Below, piece by piece: positions 18,401-27,116 of a stretch of DNA of 64,000 nt. Below the pieces are notes generated by a model that had not been told where the DNA came from, searched no databases, and was given only the letters and a program-made list of their open reading frames with translations. Source of the DNA: Planctomycetota bacterium (GTDB lineage Bacteria; Planctomycetota; GCA-002687715; DRQF01); NCBI GenBank assembly GCA_020639295.1, contig JACKGY010000003.1, positions 1 through 64,000 of the forward strand, read 5' to 3'. The position numbers were made by a program, and so were the translations under genes. Positions within the stretch are counted from its first letter, which is position 1. Each line of letters starts with the position of its first letter.

Positions 18401-21400
18401 ACCAGGCGATCGAGCTCCGTGGCCAGGGCCTGGTCACGGCCGCTCGCGCAGAGCCATTCGAGGCGCAGACGGTCGCGCGCCGGCCAGCCCTCCAGCTCGG
18501 GCAGGTCGAGGAGGTCGTCGATCGCCTCCGGGCGCCGCACCTCGAGGGCGAGCCGCGCCGCGAGACAGAGGAGGCGCTCGGCCAGGATCGAGCTGGCCCG
18601 GTCCTCGGCGCCGGCCACGCGGATCAGCGCCGCCCGCGCCGCCTGCAGGACCTCGTCGAGAGTCGTCGTCGCCGCCTGGCCACCACCGCCACGCTGATCG
18701 AGACGGTAGAAGGTGATCCATGGGCGCAGGTCGTCCGCGACGACGAGCCCGGGTTCACCGAGCAGCCGGTCGAGATGCTGCCGCGCCAGCTGCCGGGCCT
18801 CGTCGCGGGCCGCGGCGGCCGCGCGCGGTCCGAGATCGTCCAGATCGCCGCGACGCTCGAGGAACTCGGTCGTGCAGCGCTCGGTCAGGAACTGAAGCAG
18901 ATCCTCGAGGGCGCGCAGTCGGGTCACGAGATTGCCCTCGCGTCGGGCCTCGGCGGTCTCGGCCTCGACCTCGAAGCCGCAGCAGAGCGCGATCATGCGC
19001 TTCTGGTCCTCATCGCCGAGCTTGCCGCGGCGCAGCTGCCAGTAGAGCCGCTGGTCGAGCTCGTTGCGTCGCGCCGCGTTCGTCGCGCGGCCACGGAGAT
19101 GCTCCAGCACGCGGAGGTTCAGATCGGCCAGGGCGTCCGGGTTGGTGGCGTCGAGGATCAGCCACTCGTTCTCGAGCCCTTCCTGGGCCAGGAACCGTTC
19201 GACCATGGCACCGACCAGATCACGCTGGGCCTGGCCACGGAGGCGCGCGGCATGGGGCAGCAACGTCGCCAGGGGCAACTCGTCGCGTCCGGCGAGGGCC
19301 CGACGTTCCAGTTCCTCGCCGAAGGCCACCAGCTCGGGCCGGAAGCCGAAGGGCGACTCGATCAGGCCGAGCGCCGTCTGGTGGTCATTGTCCCGGAAGG
19401 CCGCGCGCCGGCCGTCCGCGACCAGGGCGTCGAGGAAGACCAGGTCGTGACGGCTGAGCGGCAGGCCCGAGAGCCGGCCGCAGCCGGCGATGCGGGCCAC
19501 CTGGAGCCTCAGGATCTCGCCGCGATCGAGACCGGTCCGCTCGGAGAGCGCGAGCCAGGCGAGCACCGTCTCGTCGAAGCGGGAGTCGCGGCCCTCGTGG
19601 AGGAGGGCCTGCAGGTAGAGCCCCAGCCGATGATGATCGAAGACCTCGGGGCGATCGCCCCAGAGCGTGAAGCGCTCGATCAGGACCCCGTGGCGTCCGG
19701 CTCGCCAGAGCTCGTCCACCACGCGGCGACGAAGTTCGTCCTGACGGTCGGCCGGTAGACTGGTCGTGGCGATCAGATGGTCCAGTTCGGCGACACCGGC
19801 CTCGAGGTCACCGCGCGCGAGCAGGAGCTCGGCCCGAGCCAGGTGGAGGCCCCAGTTCTCGGGAGCTGCGGCGATGAAGGTCTCCAGGCGGGTCTCGAGT
19901 TCTTCCGACCGACCGGCGTCGTTCAGGCCGGCGATGACCTGCCCGCGCCAGCGCTGGGCCTCGCTCGGGCGGGGGCAACGGGCGACGACCGGCTCGAGCA
20001 GGTCGAGCAGTTCGAGTCGCTCGGTCGCGGCCAGGGCCTGGGCCCGGTCCATGATCTGGCGCGCGAGCGTGATCTCGGCGGACCGTGCCGCGGTCGCGGC
20101 CGCGCGGGCGAGGCCGCGGAGTTCGTCGGCGAGATCTTCCTTCTCGCCCCGCAAACCGGCCCAGGCCAGACGGAGGGCCGGGGCGACCGGGCGGTCGCCG
20201 ACCAGGGCGAGGATCGCGTCGTAGTGGCCCGCGGTCTCGAGCGTGCGACCCCGACCGGCGGTCTCGTCGGCCAGGAGGAGGAGGTCGACGAGCTTCGCCT
20301 TGCCCTTGAGCAGGCGAGCGCGCGCCGCGAACAGGGTCGAGGCCTCGCCGGCGATGAACAGGGCGTCCTCGTGACCGCGCCGCCGGGCCGCGAGTTCCCG
20401 GTCGAAGTCCTCGGGTTCGATCGTCTCGACCTCGATCCGCTGCTCGGCGACGAGCTCGCCCTGACCGTCGCTGATCCGGATCGACCGCGGCATCTGGAAG
20501 CCGTTCAGGTCGACGTGGTCGCCGCATTCGATCCGACCGCTCGGACCGCGGAGCGTGTAGGTCTCGATCACGAGCAGGCGCGTCGGCGCCAACGCGAGCT
20601 GGAACCGCTCGCCCTGGTCCCGCTCGGACTCGGGCGGGAAGTCGAGCTCGATGCGGCCGTCCTCCAGCTCGCGCAGGACGACGCGATCGCCATGGTGGCG
20701 GGCGAGGGGCGAGCTCATCAGCGCCGGCAGGGGCCAGGCGAAGTTGCGGTCGTCACCGACCTCGGCCGCGCGTTCGCGCCCGACCTGCCAGAGATCGGAC
20801 CAGACGCCGCGGCGACCGGCGATCAGCCAGTCCTCGACGGTCTCGGTTCCCGACTGCCGGGGCCGCCGACACCAGAGCCCGGCGGCACCGATCAGGGCCT
20901 CGAGGGCCTGGGGTGCCTCGACCGCCGACACGCTGGCGTAGGTCTCGCTCCAGCGCAGTCGATGGCCGGAGTCGCCGCCTCGTAGCCGCGCGAGTCCGTC
21001 GAGCGCGGCCGTGAGGTCGCGGATGCGCTGCGGACGGTCCTCGTCCGCCTCCTGCGGTCGTGGCGGGGCGAGCTGGGGGAAGAGCCGGCCGAATTCGCCG
21101 TCGGGCACGTGCTCGTCGAAGCGCTGGGCGCAACCGAGCGGATAGGCCTCGCGCCGCTGGGCCTCGGGGTCCCAGCCGTACCTCGGCTGACTGTAGCGGA
21201 AGTTCAGCGAGAAGGCGGGAGCGCCGTAGCCGAAGGTCCCGCGGCCCCGGTCGTAGCGGCCGTATGGGAGCCGCGATTGCTGGGCGGGCAGATCGAAGTC
21301 GTGGCTGATCTCGAGCTGGCGGCGCAGGCCCGAGACCAGGTCGTAGGCGCCTTCGAAGGGCGCATCGAAGGTCTCCCGGGTGATCGTGCGCAGCGAGGCG

Positions 21401-24400
21401 GTATCCAGGGCGTCGCGCGCGAGGCCCAGGTAGATGGTGCCGGCATCGACCGGTTGTCCCCAGTAGCCGTCGAAGCCGTAGAGCTCGCCCATCAGGGCCG
21501 CGCCGGCGTCCCGGTACTTGGCGAGCACCCGCTCGGCCAGCTCGCGGCGCCAGCTCTGGCTGCGCTCGAGCTGGGCTTTCACCAGCTGGAAGTCGGCCGC
21601 CTCGCGTCCGGCGGCGAAGAAGTCCTCGCCGTCGCGCATGCGGAGGCTCCGCGAGATGCCGAAGCGGGCGCGGTCCTCCTCGGTCTCGAGGACGAGGAAG
21701 GAGGTGTAGGGGGTCGCGATCTGGAAGGCCGCGGAGAGATCGATGATGCGGCGGACGTTGGCCGGCGCGCTGCCCTGACGGAGCAGCTGGTCGAGGTGGC
21801 GCCGCGCCCAGAGCCGCGGGATGAAGGAGTTGCCCGAATCGGCGGTCCCGAGGTCGACCCGACATTCGGCGCCGAAGTCGGCATCGCCCTGGCGACCGCG
21901 CAGCCGCACCCGGGTCTCACCCTGGACCTGGGACGGATCGAAGCGACCGACCAGCACGGCCTGGACGCCGCGGGGCAGGACGGTCGCGCCGAGTTGGTGG
22001 ACGGCCGCCGTGGGCACGCCCTCGAACTCGATCTGCAGGTCGGCCAGGCCGGGCTCGAGGATGCCGGCGAGGAGCTCGCGGGCGAGAGCCGGCGCCGCCT
22101 CGCGCTCGCCCAGCCGATGCAGGCTGCCGCGACCGAGCGCGGCCAGGTCCTCGAGCAAGAGGTCCTCGCAGCGATTGCCGAGGGCGACCACGTCGACCGC
22201 CGGGCCATCCTTCCAGGAGGCGGCGAGTTCGCGGCCGAAGGCGCCCAGGTCGAGGCTGCGCAGGCTGTCGGCGCCATCGCCGAGCAGGATGATCCTGCTG
22301 CCGGCGCGGGCGCGGGCCCGAGCCTCGCGCAAGGCGCGGGCATGGTCGGTCCAGCCGAGCGGCTCGAAGCTCTCGAGCAGCTTCAGGGCCTCGTCGCGAC
22401 TGCGCTCGTCCGCCGGCATCGGGCCGGCGAAGACCCAGTCGACGCCGACGTCGAAGAGCGCGACGTTGATCGTGTCCTCGGGGCGGAGCGAGGTCATGAA
22501 GGCCTCGAGGAAGGCGACCTGCGTCCGGCGGGCCTCGTCGTCGACCGAGCCGGAGTTGTCGACCAGGACGATGAAGTCTCGGGCTTCGCCATCGGGCAGG
22601 AGACCGCGATCGTCGCCGCCGAGGATCCGCGGCTGGACCATCGCCATGAAGTAGCCGTCGTCGCCGCGGCGATGCGGCACGACGCGCAGATGCCCGGGTT
22701 CCTCGGGCAGACGATAGGTCAGCTCGAAGTCACGATCGGGAACGATGCGCTCGGCCTCGTACTCGAAGCTCGCGGCATGTTCGGTGACCGTGCTCCGGCC
22801 GATGTGGCTCGGGCAGGAGAGGTCGAGGATCGGCGCCGCGGAGTGGATCTTCAGCTCGATCTGCAACCGGTCGAGGGGATGGCGACGCAGGAGCTCGCTC
22901 CGCAGCGGCTGGCGATAGCGCACCAGGCCGCGCCGGGCCGGCAGGACCTGGGTGTAGCTGATCTGGATCCGCTTCTCGGCGTCGATCGGGAACACCCGCG
23001 CCTTGAAGACGCTGCCGCCGCTCCACTCCAGGAGGCCGGGGTCGCGACGTTCCCGGAGGAGGGTCTCGTAGATCTGACGGGCGCGGTCGCGCTCGACGAT
23101 CTCGCCCTCGACCTTGGTGTCGCCGACCCACATGGCGAAGCTCGAGACCGAGGCGTCGGGCGGCAGGGGGAAGTAGAAGGTGCCTTCCAGGCGCGTCCCG
23201 CTGTGGTTGACGAAGGTCTGATCGATCCGGGTGCGCGCGATCTGGTCGTGGATGTCGACGGTCACCCGGTGCTGGCCGATGGTCAGCGGCAGGTCGCGGC
23301 CGTCCACCTCGGCGATCAGGGAACCCATGCTCTCGGCCAGGCGGTCGCCCTTGAAGGCCTCGAACCAGCTCGGCGCCCGGTCGAGCCGCTCGAGCCCGCG
23401 GTCATCGGCGCGCAGCCAGGTCGTGCCGGCACCGGCGTGGATCTCGGCGCCGCGCCCGTGGCGCAGGATCAGGCCGGCGCCCTCGGGCAGCTCCAGCACG
23501 AAGTCGCCGGCATCGAGACGGACGCTCTCGCCGTCGAGGAATTCGAGGCGGCTCGCCGGTCCGAGGTAGAGCGTGCCCCCGTTGTTCAGGCGGAGGGCGG
23601 CGGCGTGGGCGCCGCGACTCCCGGTGCCGACCAGATCGCCGGCGCGGACGAACTCGTTCCGCGCCAGGGCGCTACGCCGCGAGGCCGTGGCCGGCCGGAC
23701 CCAGACCAGGCCCTCGCCCTCGACCAGCTCGGCGAGGCGTCCGTCACGATGGAGGTCGAGTGCGCCGGCCTGCGGGCCGAACTCGAAGCCGTCGTCGGGT
23801 CCGGCCGCCGCCGGCTCGAAGCGGACTCGACCCTCGCTCACCGCGACCCGAGTGCCGCCGGCCACCGCCACGCTGAATCGGGTGCCGATGTCGACCACCC
23901 GGCCCTCGGGGGTCTCGATCAGGACCCCGGGGCCCCGACCGCCGACCTCGACCTCGAGCTGGCCGTCGCGTAGCGCGATCTGCTGGCGCCCGTCACCGTC
24001 GATCGCGCCGGGCTCCCAGCGGGCGTCCGGGCTGGCGGTGACGGTGGCGGAGCCGAGCACGAGGCGCCGGATGGGGTTGCCGAGGGTCGACCGGTCGCCG
24101 CCTTCCGTGGCGGCCTGCTGGCGATCTCCGGTTCGTGGCGTCTCGGTCCCGGGGCCGAGCAGGCGGACGAGGCCCAGGACCAGGGCGATCAGGCCGGCCG
24201 CCATGACGAGAGTGGGGGCGAGCCGGAGTCGCCGCCCGGTGGCGGGAAGTCGCGGCAGGGGCGGCAGCGGGCGGCCCAGGAGGGCGCCGAGTTCGACCAG
24301 GTCTCGGGCCTGGCGGGTGAGGCGGTCACGGGCTTCGGGCGTGGCGATCAGCATCCGGTTCAGCTCCTCGAGCTCGGCGCTGGTCGGCTCGCCGGCGAGG

Positions 24401-24438
24401 TGCTTGTCGATCAGCTCGTCCAGGCGTGGGTCGATCAT
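15475..24438 (-). CDS. Giant FecR / VIT / von Willebrand A / TPR protein (2987 residues)
   Basis: One uninterrupted frame of 2987 codons. Residues 1-60 resemble a short anti-sigma-like helical domain; a membrane helix lies at about 74-94. Residues 125-210 are FecR-like (VLIETPEGRVVDIGTRFSVAV), with a second FecR-like stretch at about 240-345. Residues 370-505 form a VIT domain (TRIDQTFVNHSGTRLEGTFYF). A von Willebrand A domain starts at about 620 with the MIDAS motif D627-N-S629-G-S631. The remaining roughly 2000 residues are helical TPR-like repeats. The start ATG overlaps the sigma-factor stop (ATGA at 24435-24438), so the two are co-translated. It is likely a membrane-tethered partner or anti-sigma of that sigma factor with a huge extracytoplasmic part; that role is inferred. 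Confidence 0.88.
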   Translation of the reverse strand: MIDPRLDELIDKHLAGEPTSAELEELNRMLIATPEARDRLTRQARDLVELGALLGRPLPPLPRLPATGRRLRLAPTLVMAAGLIALVLGLVRLLGPGTETPRTGDRQQAATEGGDRSTLGNPIRRLVLGSATVTASPDARWEPGAIDGDGRQQIALRDGQLEVEVGGRGPGVLIETPEGRVVDIGTRFSVAVAGGTRVAVSEGRVRFEPAAAGPDDGFEFGPQAGALDLHRDGRLAELVEGEGLVWVRPATASRRSALARNEFVRAGDLVGTGSRGAHAAALRLNNGGTLYLGPASRLEFLDGESVRLDAGDFVLELPEGAGLILRHGRGAEIHAGAGTTWLRADDRGLERLDRAPSWFEAFKGDRLAESMGSLIAEVDGRDLPLTIGQHRVTVDIHDQIARTRIDQTFVNHSGTRLEGTFYFPLPPDASVSSFAMWVGDTKVEGEIVERDRARQIYETLLRERRDPGLLEWSGGSVFKARVFPIDAEKRIQISYTQVLPARRGLVRYRQPLRSELLRRHPLDRLQIELKIHSAAPILDLSCPSHIGRSTVTEHAASFEYEAERIVPDRDFELTYRLPEEPGHLRVVPHRRGDDGYFMAMVQPRILGGDDRGLLPDGEARDFIVLVDNSGSVDDEARRTQVAFLEAFMTSLRPEDTINVALFDVGVDWVFAGPMPADERSRDEALKLLESFEPLGWTDHARALREARARARAGSRIILLGDGADSLRSLDLGAFGRELAASWKDGPAVDVVALGNRCEDLLLEDLAALGRGSLHRLGEREAAPALARELLAGILEPGLADLQIEFEGVPTAAVHQLGATVLPRGVQAVLVGRFDPSQVQGETRVRLRGRQGDADFGAECRVDLGTADSGNSFIPRLWARRHLDQLLRQGSAPANVRRIIDLSAAFQIATPYTSFLVLETEEDRARFGISRSLRMRDGEDFFAAGREAADFQLVKAQLERSQSWRRELAERVLAKYRDAGAALMGELYGFDGYWGQPVDAGTIYLGLARDALDTASLRTITRETFDAPFEGAYDLVSGLRRQLEISHDFDLPAQQSRLPYGRYDRGRGTFGYGAPAFSLNFRYSQPRYGWDPEAQRREAYPLGCAQRFDEHVPDGEFGRLFPQLAPPRPQEADEDRPQRIRDLTAALDGLARLRGGDSGHRLRWSETYASVSAVEAPQALEALIGAAGLWCRRPRQSGTETVEDWLIAGRRGVWSDLWQVGRERAAEVGDDRNFAWPLPALMSSPLARHHGDRVVLRELEDGRIELDFPPESERDQGERFQLALAPTRLLVIETYTLRGPSGRIECGDHVDLNGFQMPRSIRISDGQGELVAEQRIEVETIEPEDFDRELAARRRGHEDALFIAGEASTLFAARARLLKGKAKLVDLLLLADETAGRGRTLETAGHYDAILALVGDRPVAPALRLAWAGLRGEKEDLADELRGLARAAATAARSAEITLARQIMDRAQALAATERLELLDLLEPVVARCPRPSEAQRWRGQVIAGLNDAGRSEELETRLETFIAAAPENWGLHLARAELLLARGDLEAGVAELDHLIATTSLPADRQDELRRRVVDELWRAGRHGVLIERFTLWGDRPEVFDHHRLGLYLQALLHEGRDSRFDETVLAWLALSERTGLDRGEILRLQVARIAGCGRLSGLPLSRHDLVFLDALVADGRRAAFRDNDHQTALGLIESPFGFRPELVAFGEELERRALAGRDELPLATLLPHAARLRGQAQRDLVGAMVERFLAQEGLENEWLILDATNPDALADLNLRVLEHLRGRATNAARRNELDQRLYWQLRRGKLGDEDQKRMIALCCGFEVEAETAEARREGNLVTRLRALEDLLQFLTERCTTEFLERRGDLDDLGPRAAAAARDEARQLARQHLDRLLGEPGLVVADDLRPWITFYRLDQRGGGGQAATTTLDEVLQAARAALIRVAGAEDRASSILAERLLCLAARLALEVRRPEAIDDLLDLPELEGWPARDRLRLEWLCASGRDQALATELDRLVTAGGTEDRIRWSRARAWTLAAANRLDEAIDCLRRLDRLEPLEADDQAELATWLQLRDDRAGRDLARRRRFESMDYWVLNAWLHDQLGRLQARGPEATEPLGEEIPVALAVQFARAAEPSQQIWLLRQYWATTRDHRLLAAAVESIARQSRHGLYDLLASMRFLVEDIHEEAAIDLIESRLVEELATETDARRRHALSLMRFQVCERALAQRHGTAGWRRSGLAALDEIDPARLQRGERRRCAAAFALAGRIEDVELRRRVLDLVAVLHRDCAVADEERSAVATSRADLLWNNDDREAAVAILEADLAEIGARHDGRLPEWTRPIQDRFATHLLELGQAARAEAFWRAELARPYPPKRRAFVRQRLLASLAELARSEAGTYRRVRDEWLRLIREETDAGTLVDLLGALRPLWRHARVAEAELVAQDLCDLRAGAASLLTRHRHERADQIARGLADALRDGGRDEEAFELLLDLLHQDPSHREALGQPLWKSVARFMAYIHEHAPDVPGPANRARFGRWLDRELEADLVSGIGYDRCCYSIDSNRYWIGSAERFATVARSALDHRPDDPRLARRIAAYLADGLEDPRAASDFLAAFDGRRPLAEDGLEELLRYARDGKDLERALATVDRLLALDDDRFDRHCLRIELLAELGRTEAAKRAFELVEERHHEPGRTPGPVLLRLADLAWRIGADEASVRLHRDFIRLMAREGRSNEVSHEVHGQLGESLLRLGRSDEAVDEAAAAVVLWPASSDAQARALARLRDILSRLPDREAFIARFEARLLAENRENPILRAALADVLGTAGQLDRAIVQLRLALAAAPEHEDWRRRLVELLDRAGRGREADRALLDLARRRPHDLDLWAELARRQAAAGDGVMARRAWTSLIEQSALEAEGPARFALAAEAEGRFAEAATFWERVDRLEPENARGLVGRLRCAVALGQRDLAVAIARTIRERFEHRGAELDRQIDENLDRLDR

Positions 24439-24962
24439 CCACCGTGCTCCATCTTGGTTTCGATGCAGGTCTCGAGCAGCCGGCGGAGACGCATGAAGAG
24501 CATCTTCATGGCGTCCTCGCTGCGGTTCGAGTCCGCGGCCAGCTGGCGGAGCGACTGATGATCGTCGTAGCGGCGCCGGAGCAGTTCCCGGCGTTCCGCC
24601 GGCAGCTCGCCGAGACAGGCGCCGAGCGCCTCCCGGCGAAGATCCTCCTCCTGGCGAAGCTGATGTCGCGACCAGCTGCCTTCGATCGCTCCCATCAGCT
24701 CGTCGCTGAAGGGCAGGGATCGGCGCAGCCAGCCGCGGCGGCGGCGACGGAGGAGGAGCTTCCGGCCGATGCCCCGGAACCAGGCCCGGAAGTCGGCCCC
24801 GGCCCGGAAACGCCCATGGGCGCGCCAGGCTTCCAGGCAGGCATCCTGGAACAGGTCGTCCGCGAGATCCCGGTCGCCCGACAAGGCCGTCAGGTAGGCG
24901 ATCAGGTCCCCGCGGGCCTCCAGGATGAGTGCCTCGAGTGCTTCCGGGAATGGCTCCGGCAT
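24435..24962 (-). CDS. ECF-type RNA polymerase sigma factor
   Basis: 175 residues with sigma-70 region 2 (about 20-80; DLADDLFQDACLEAWR, followed by FRAWFRGIGRKLL) and region 4 (about 115-170; LPAERRELLRRRYDDHQSLRQLA, then a helix-turn-helix ending RSEDAMKMLFMRLRRLL). It resembles the ECF group common in planctomycetes and verrucomicrobia, which is usually paired with FecR-like regulators. It overlaps the giant FecR/VIT gene by 4 bp. Its targets are not visible; no promoter upstream was identified with confidence. Confidence 0.92.
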   Translation of the reverse strand: MPEPFPEALEALILEARGDLIAYLTALSGDRDLADDLFQDACLEAWRAHGRFRAGADFRAWFRGIGRKLLLRRRRRGWLRRSLPFSDELMGAIEGSWSRHQLRQEEDLRREALGACLGELPAERRELLRRRYDDHQSLRQLAADSNRSEDAMKMLFMRLRRLLETCIETKMEHGG

Positions 24963-25144
24963 CGATCCTCGTTCACTCCGTTCGTCCTTCGCCGGGACGA
25001 GCTGGAAGGTAACGCGAATGCCGAAAAATGGGAGCCGGCTCGGGGGGGCGGGGCGGGCCGGCCGGCCCCGCGGCGAGCGGGACTGGCGACGGAGGCCCTG
25101 GCGGGTCGGTCAGGCGTCGATCTGGTGGTGGCCGGTGGGGCAGC

Positions 25145-26164
25145 TCAGAAGAGCTCGATGTCGCCCACGTCCATGGACCGCTGGGAGAGGGCGTTCTTCT
25201 GCGCCGCGTTCAGCATGCCCTGGGCCTGCATCTCGCCGCGCAGGCCTTCGAGCAGCGCGATCACGTCCTGGCGGGAGATCGAGTCGCCCGCTCCGCTGCG
25301 ATCCACCAGGCCCATGACCTGGTTCGAGAAGCCGTGCAGGAGGCTGATCTCGAAGCGGGCCTGGGTGATGATCTGGCGGACGAGGTCCTCGTACTGGAGG
25401 TTGGTCACCGCGAGGCCGACGTCGCGGTTGATGGCCTTGGCCAGTTCCTCGGCGTGGACCAGGTTCTCGCCCATCTCGCGGTTGGCGTCGGTGAGCTGCT
25501 CGATCATCTCGCCCACCTTGGTCTTCGACTGGATCGCGAAGTTCATGTCGCGCGAGGCGATCGACTCCATGGTCTCGGTGGCGTCGACGATGGTCTTGTT
25601 GGCGTTGCGGACGATGACGCCCACCTGGTCCCCGAGCTCCTTGGTCCGGGTGGCCAGGCTGCGGACCTCGTCGGCGACGACCGCGAAGCCCTTGCCGGCC
25701 TCGCCGGCCCGGGCCGCCTCGATCGAGGCGTTCAGGGAGAGCAGGTTGGTCTGGTCGGCGATCTTCTCGATGTTGCGCAGGTGACGCGTGACCTGCTCCA
25801 TCTGCTTGGCCATCGAGTCGATCTTGTAGACCATCTGCATCGAGTTCTCGCTGGTCGAGATGATGAAGTCGACGAAGTGATCGAGGATGGCGTCGGTCTC
25901 GACCGCGAAGGTACGGAAGTCGACCCGGTCCGAGGCCTCCTCCCCGTCATCCAGGTTGGCGACCAGCTTGCCGACCAGGTTGCTCTGCTTCATGGCCCGC
26001 TCGTTCAGGCCGTGAAAGCTCTCGTGGAGGTTCTCGTGGGCGTTGTGGACGATCTCCGCCAGCTGGTCGAGCTTGGCGCCGATCTGGTCGAGGTGCTCCG
26101 AGAACGACGACTCGGCGGCGACGAGCGCCGGTGACCTCGGGCCATCATTGCGATCGGCGAGCAT
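25145..26164 (-). CDS. Cytosolic methyl-accepting chemotaxis-like protein
   Basis: About 339 residues from ATG 26164 (AGGA upstream; GTG 26197 in frame is the alternative). The chemoreceptor signalling hairpin is clear: IEKIADQTNLLSLNASIEA, then RAGEAGKGFAVVADEVRSLA, with the glutamate/arginine tip that contacts CheA and CheW. There are no membrane helices and no PAS, HAMP or other sensory domain that I can recognise; the N-terminal third is coiled coil. The C-terminal tail (after about 290) has no CheR/CheB-docking pentapeptide. No che genes are nearby, so it may report a cytosolic signal to a distant chemotaxis-like pathway. Confidence 0.88.
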   Translation of the reverse strand: MLADRNDGPRSPALVAAESSFSEHLDQIGAKLDQLAEIVHNAHENLHESFHGLNERAMKQSNLVGKLVANLDDGEEASDRVDFRTFAVETDAILDHFVDFIISTSENSMQMVYKIDSMAKQMEQVTRHLRNIEKIADQTNLLSLNASIEAARAGEAGKGFAVVADEVRSLATRTKELGDQVGVIVRNANKTIVDATETMESIASRDMNFAIQSKTKVGEMIEQLTDANREMGENLVHAEELAKAINRDVGLAVTNLQYEDLVRQIITQARFEISLLHGFSNQVMGLVDRSGAGDSISRQDVIALLEGLRGEMQAQGMLNAAQKNALSQRSMDVGDIELF

Positions 26165-26197
26165 GGTCGGGTCCTGCTCCACGTGGTCTGGGTTCAC

Positions 26198-26431
26198 CGT
26201 TCGGTTGGTCCTTGTCCGGGAATCCTCTGCCTACCGCATCGATCATCGGACCGCATTCGTTGCCGGCATGAGGGAATCGTCGCAACCCGGCCTGGAAACC
26301 GACCTAGGACATACTTGATTAAGATTCCATCAGCTTCGTCTTCAGTTTCATTTCGATTCGGCGTGATATCTAGAGCCGAGAACCAGCCGCTCCGTAGCTC
26401 CGGGGGGACACGGCGGCCGGTTGCGGGCCAC
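26198..26431. promoter_or_regulatory. AT-enriched divergent promoter region
   Basis: The stretch 26270-26385 is clearly richer in A and T than its surroundings, for example TACTTGATTAAGATTCC and TTTCATTTCGATTCGG. It separates the leftward chemoreceptor gene from the rightward unknown gene, and AT enrichment in such GC-rich DNA usually marks promoters. I could not assign individual hexamers. Confidence 0.4.
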
Positions 26432-26443
26432 GTGGGGATTCCC

Positions 26444-26998
26444 GTGTCCGTCGAGCCAAAGGACATTCCGGACCGCCAGTCCGGCGGTGAGGGGGCGGGC
26501 TACGTCCTCGAGGACGAGGAGTTCCTCGCCGGTCTCGGACTCGCCGCCGGACAGGCCGTGGTCACCCTCGGCGAGCTGGTCGGTGATCGGCCCGAGGTCG
26601 AATGCGCCTGGGCGACCGTGCGCGACGAGACGCGGCTGTCCCTGGCCGGAGGAGCGCAGCGTCGGTCGTTCTCCTTCAGGGGCGTCGCCAACGGCGAGGT
26701 CTCCTTCCTGTCCTCGCCCGGCTTCCTCTCGTCCCTGGCCCCGACCCCGGTCGAGGCGCACCGCCTCACCGACCACGTCGTCGAGTCCTTCCTCGAGGTG
26801 CTCTCGCGACTCCTCGGCGGTCCGCTGGAGCTGGCCGAGCTGGCGGAGGACGGCGCCCCGATCGGTGACGGACGGTTCCGTTGCCTGCCTCTGGCGAAGC
26901 TTGTCCATCAGGAAGGCCTGGCCGAACTCGTGGTGCGCTTCGACGACGAGGACGACCTCCGCCCCCGCCTCGCGTCGGCGGTCCGACGGCTGTTCTGA
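26444..26998 (+). CDS. Hypothetical cytosolic protein divergent from the chemoreceptor
   Basis: About 184 residues from GTG 26444 (GGGG six bases upstream; GTG 26432 is possible). No signal peptide or membrane helix. The protein opens with an acidic segment, has a central beta-like region and ends with the pair LPLAKLVHQEGLAELVVRFDDEDDLRPRLASAVRRLF. The helix LTDHVVESFLEVLSRLLGG is vaguely like CheC/CheX phosphatases, but the conserved Glu-Asn catalytic pairs are not evident, so I do not assign it. The shared divergent promoter region suggests co-regulation with the chemoreceptor. Confidence 0.6.
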   Translation: MSVEPKDIPDRQSGGEGAGYVLEDEEFLAGLGLAAGQAVVTLGELVGDRPEVECAWATVRDETRLSLAGGAQRRSFSFRGVANGEVSFLSSPGFLSSLAPTPVEAHRLTDHVVESFLEVLSRLLGGPLELAELAEDGAPIGDGRFRCLPLAKLVHQEGLAELVVRFDDEDDLRPRLASAVRRLF

Positions 26999-27116
26999 TC
27001 GCGGCGGGCCGCCCCTGCTTTTCAATCGGGCTCCGGTTTCTTAGACCACTCCTGGCGACCGATCGTCGACCTGCCGGCCTGTCGTCCGGAGTCGACCCGG
27101 CGTCCGAGGAGCCGAC

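Noticed and set aside
21109..23973. 954-codon open frame antisense to the giant FecR/VIT gene
   Set aside because: Same reason: no domain, no ribosome-binding site, and it lies wholly within a gene with clear VIT and VWA motifs.
25049..25070. GC-rich near-palindrome downstream of the chemoreceptor gene as terminator
   Set aside because: One central mismatch, almost no loop and no pyrimidine tail; in DNA this GC-rich it is likely to occur by chance.
26444..26998. CheC/CheX-type phosphatase
   Set aside because: The position beside a chemoreceptor is suggestive, but the conserved Glu-x2-Asn signatures cannot be found, so no function was assigned.
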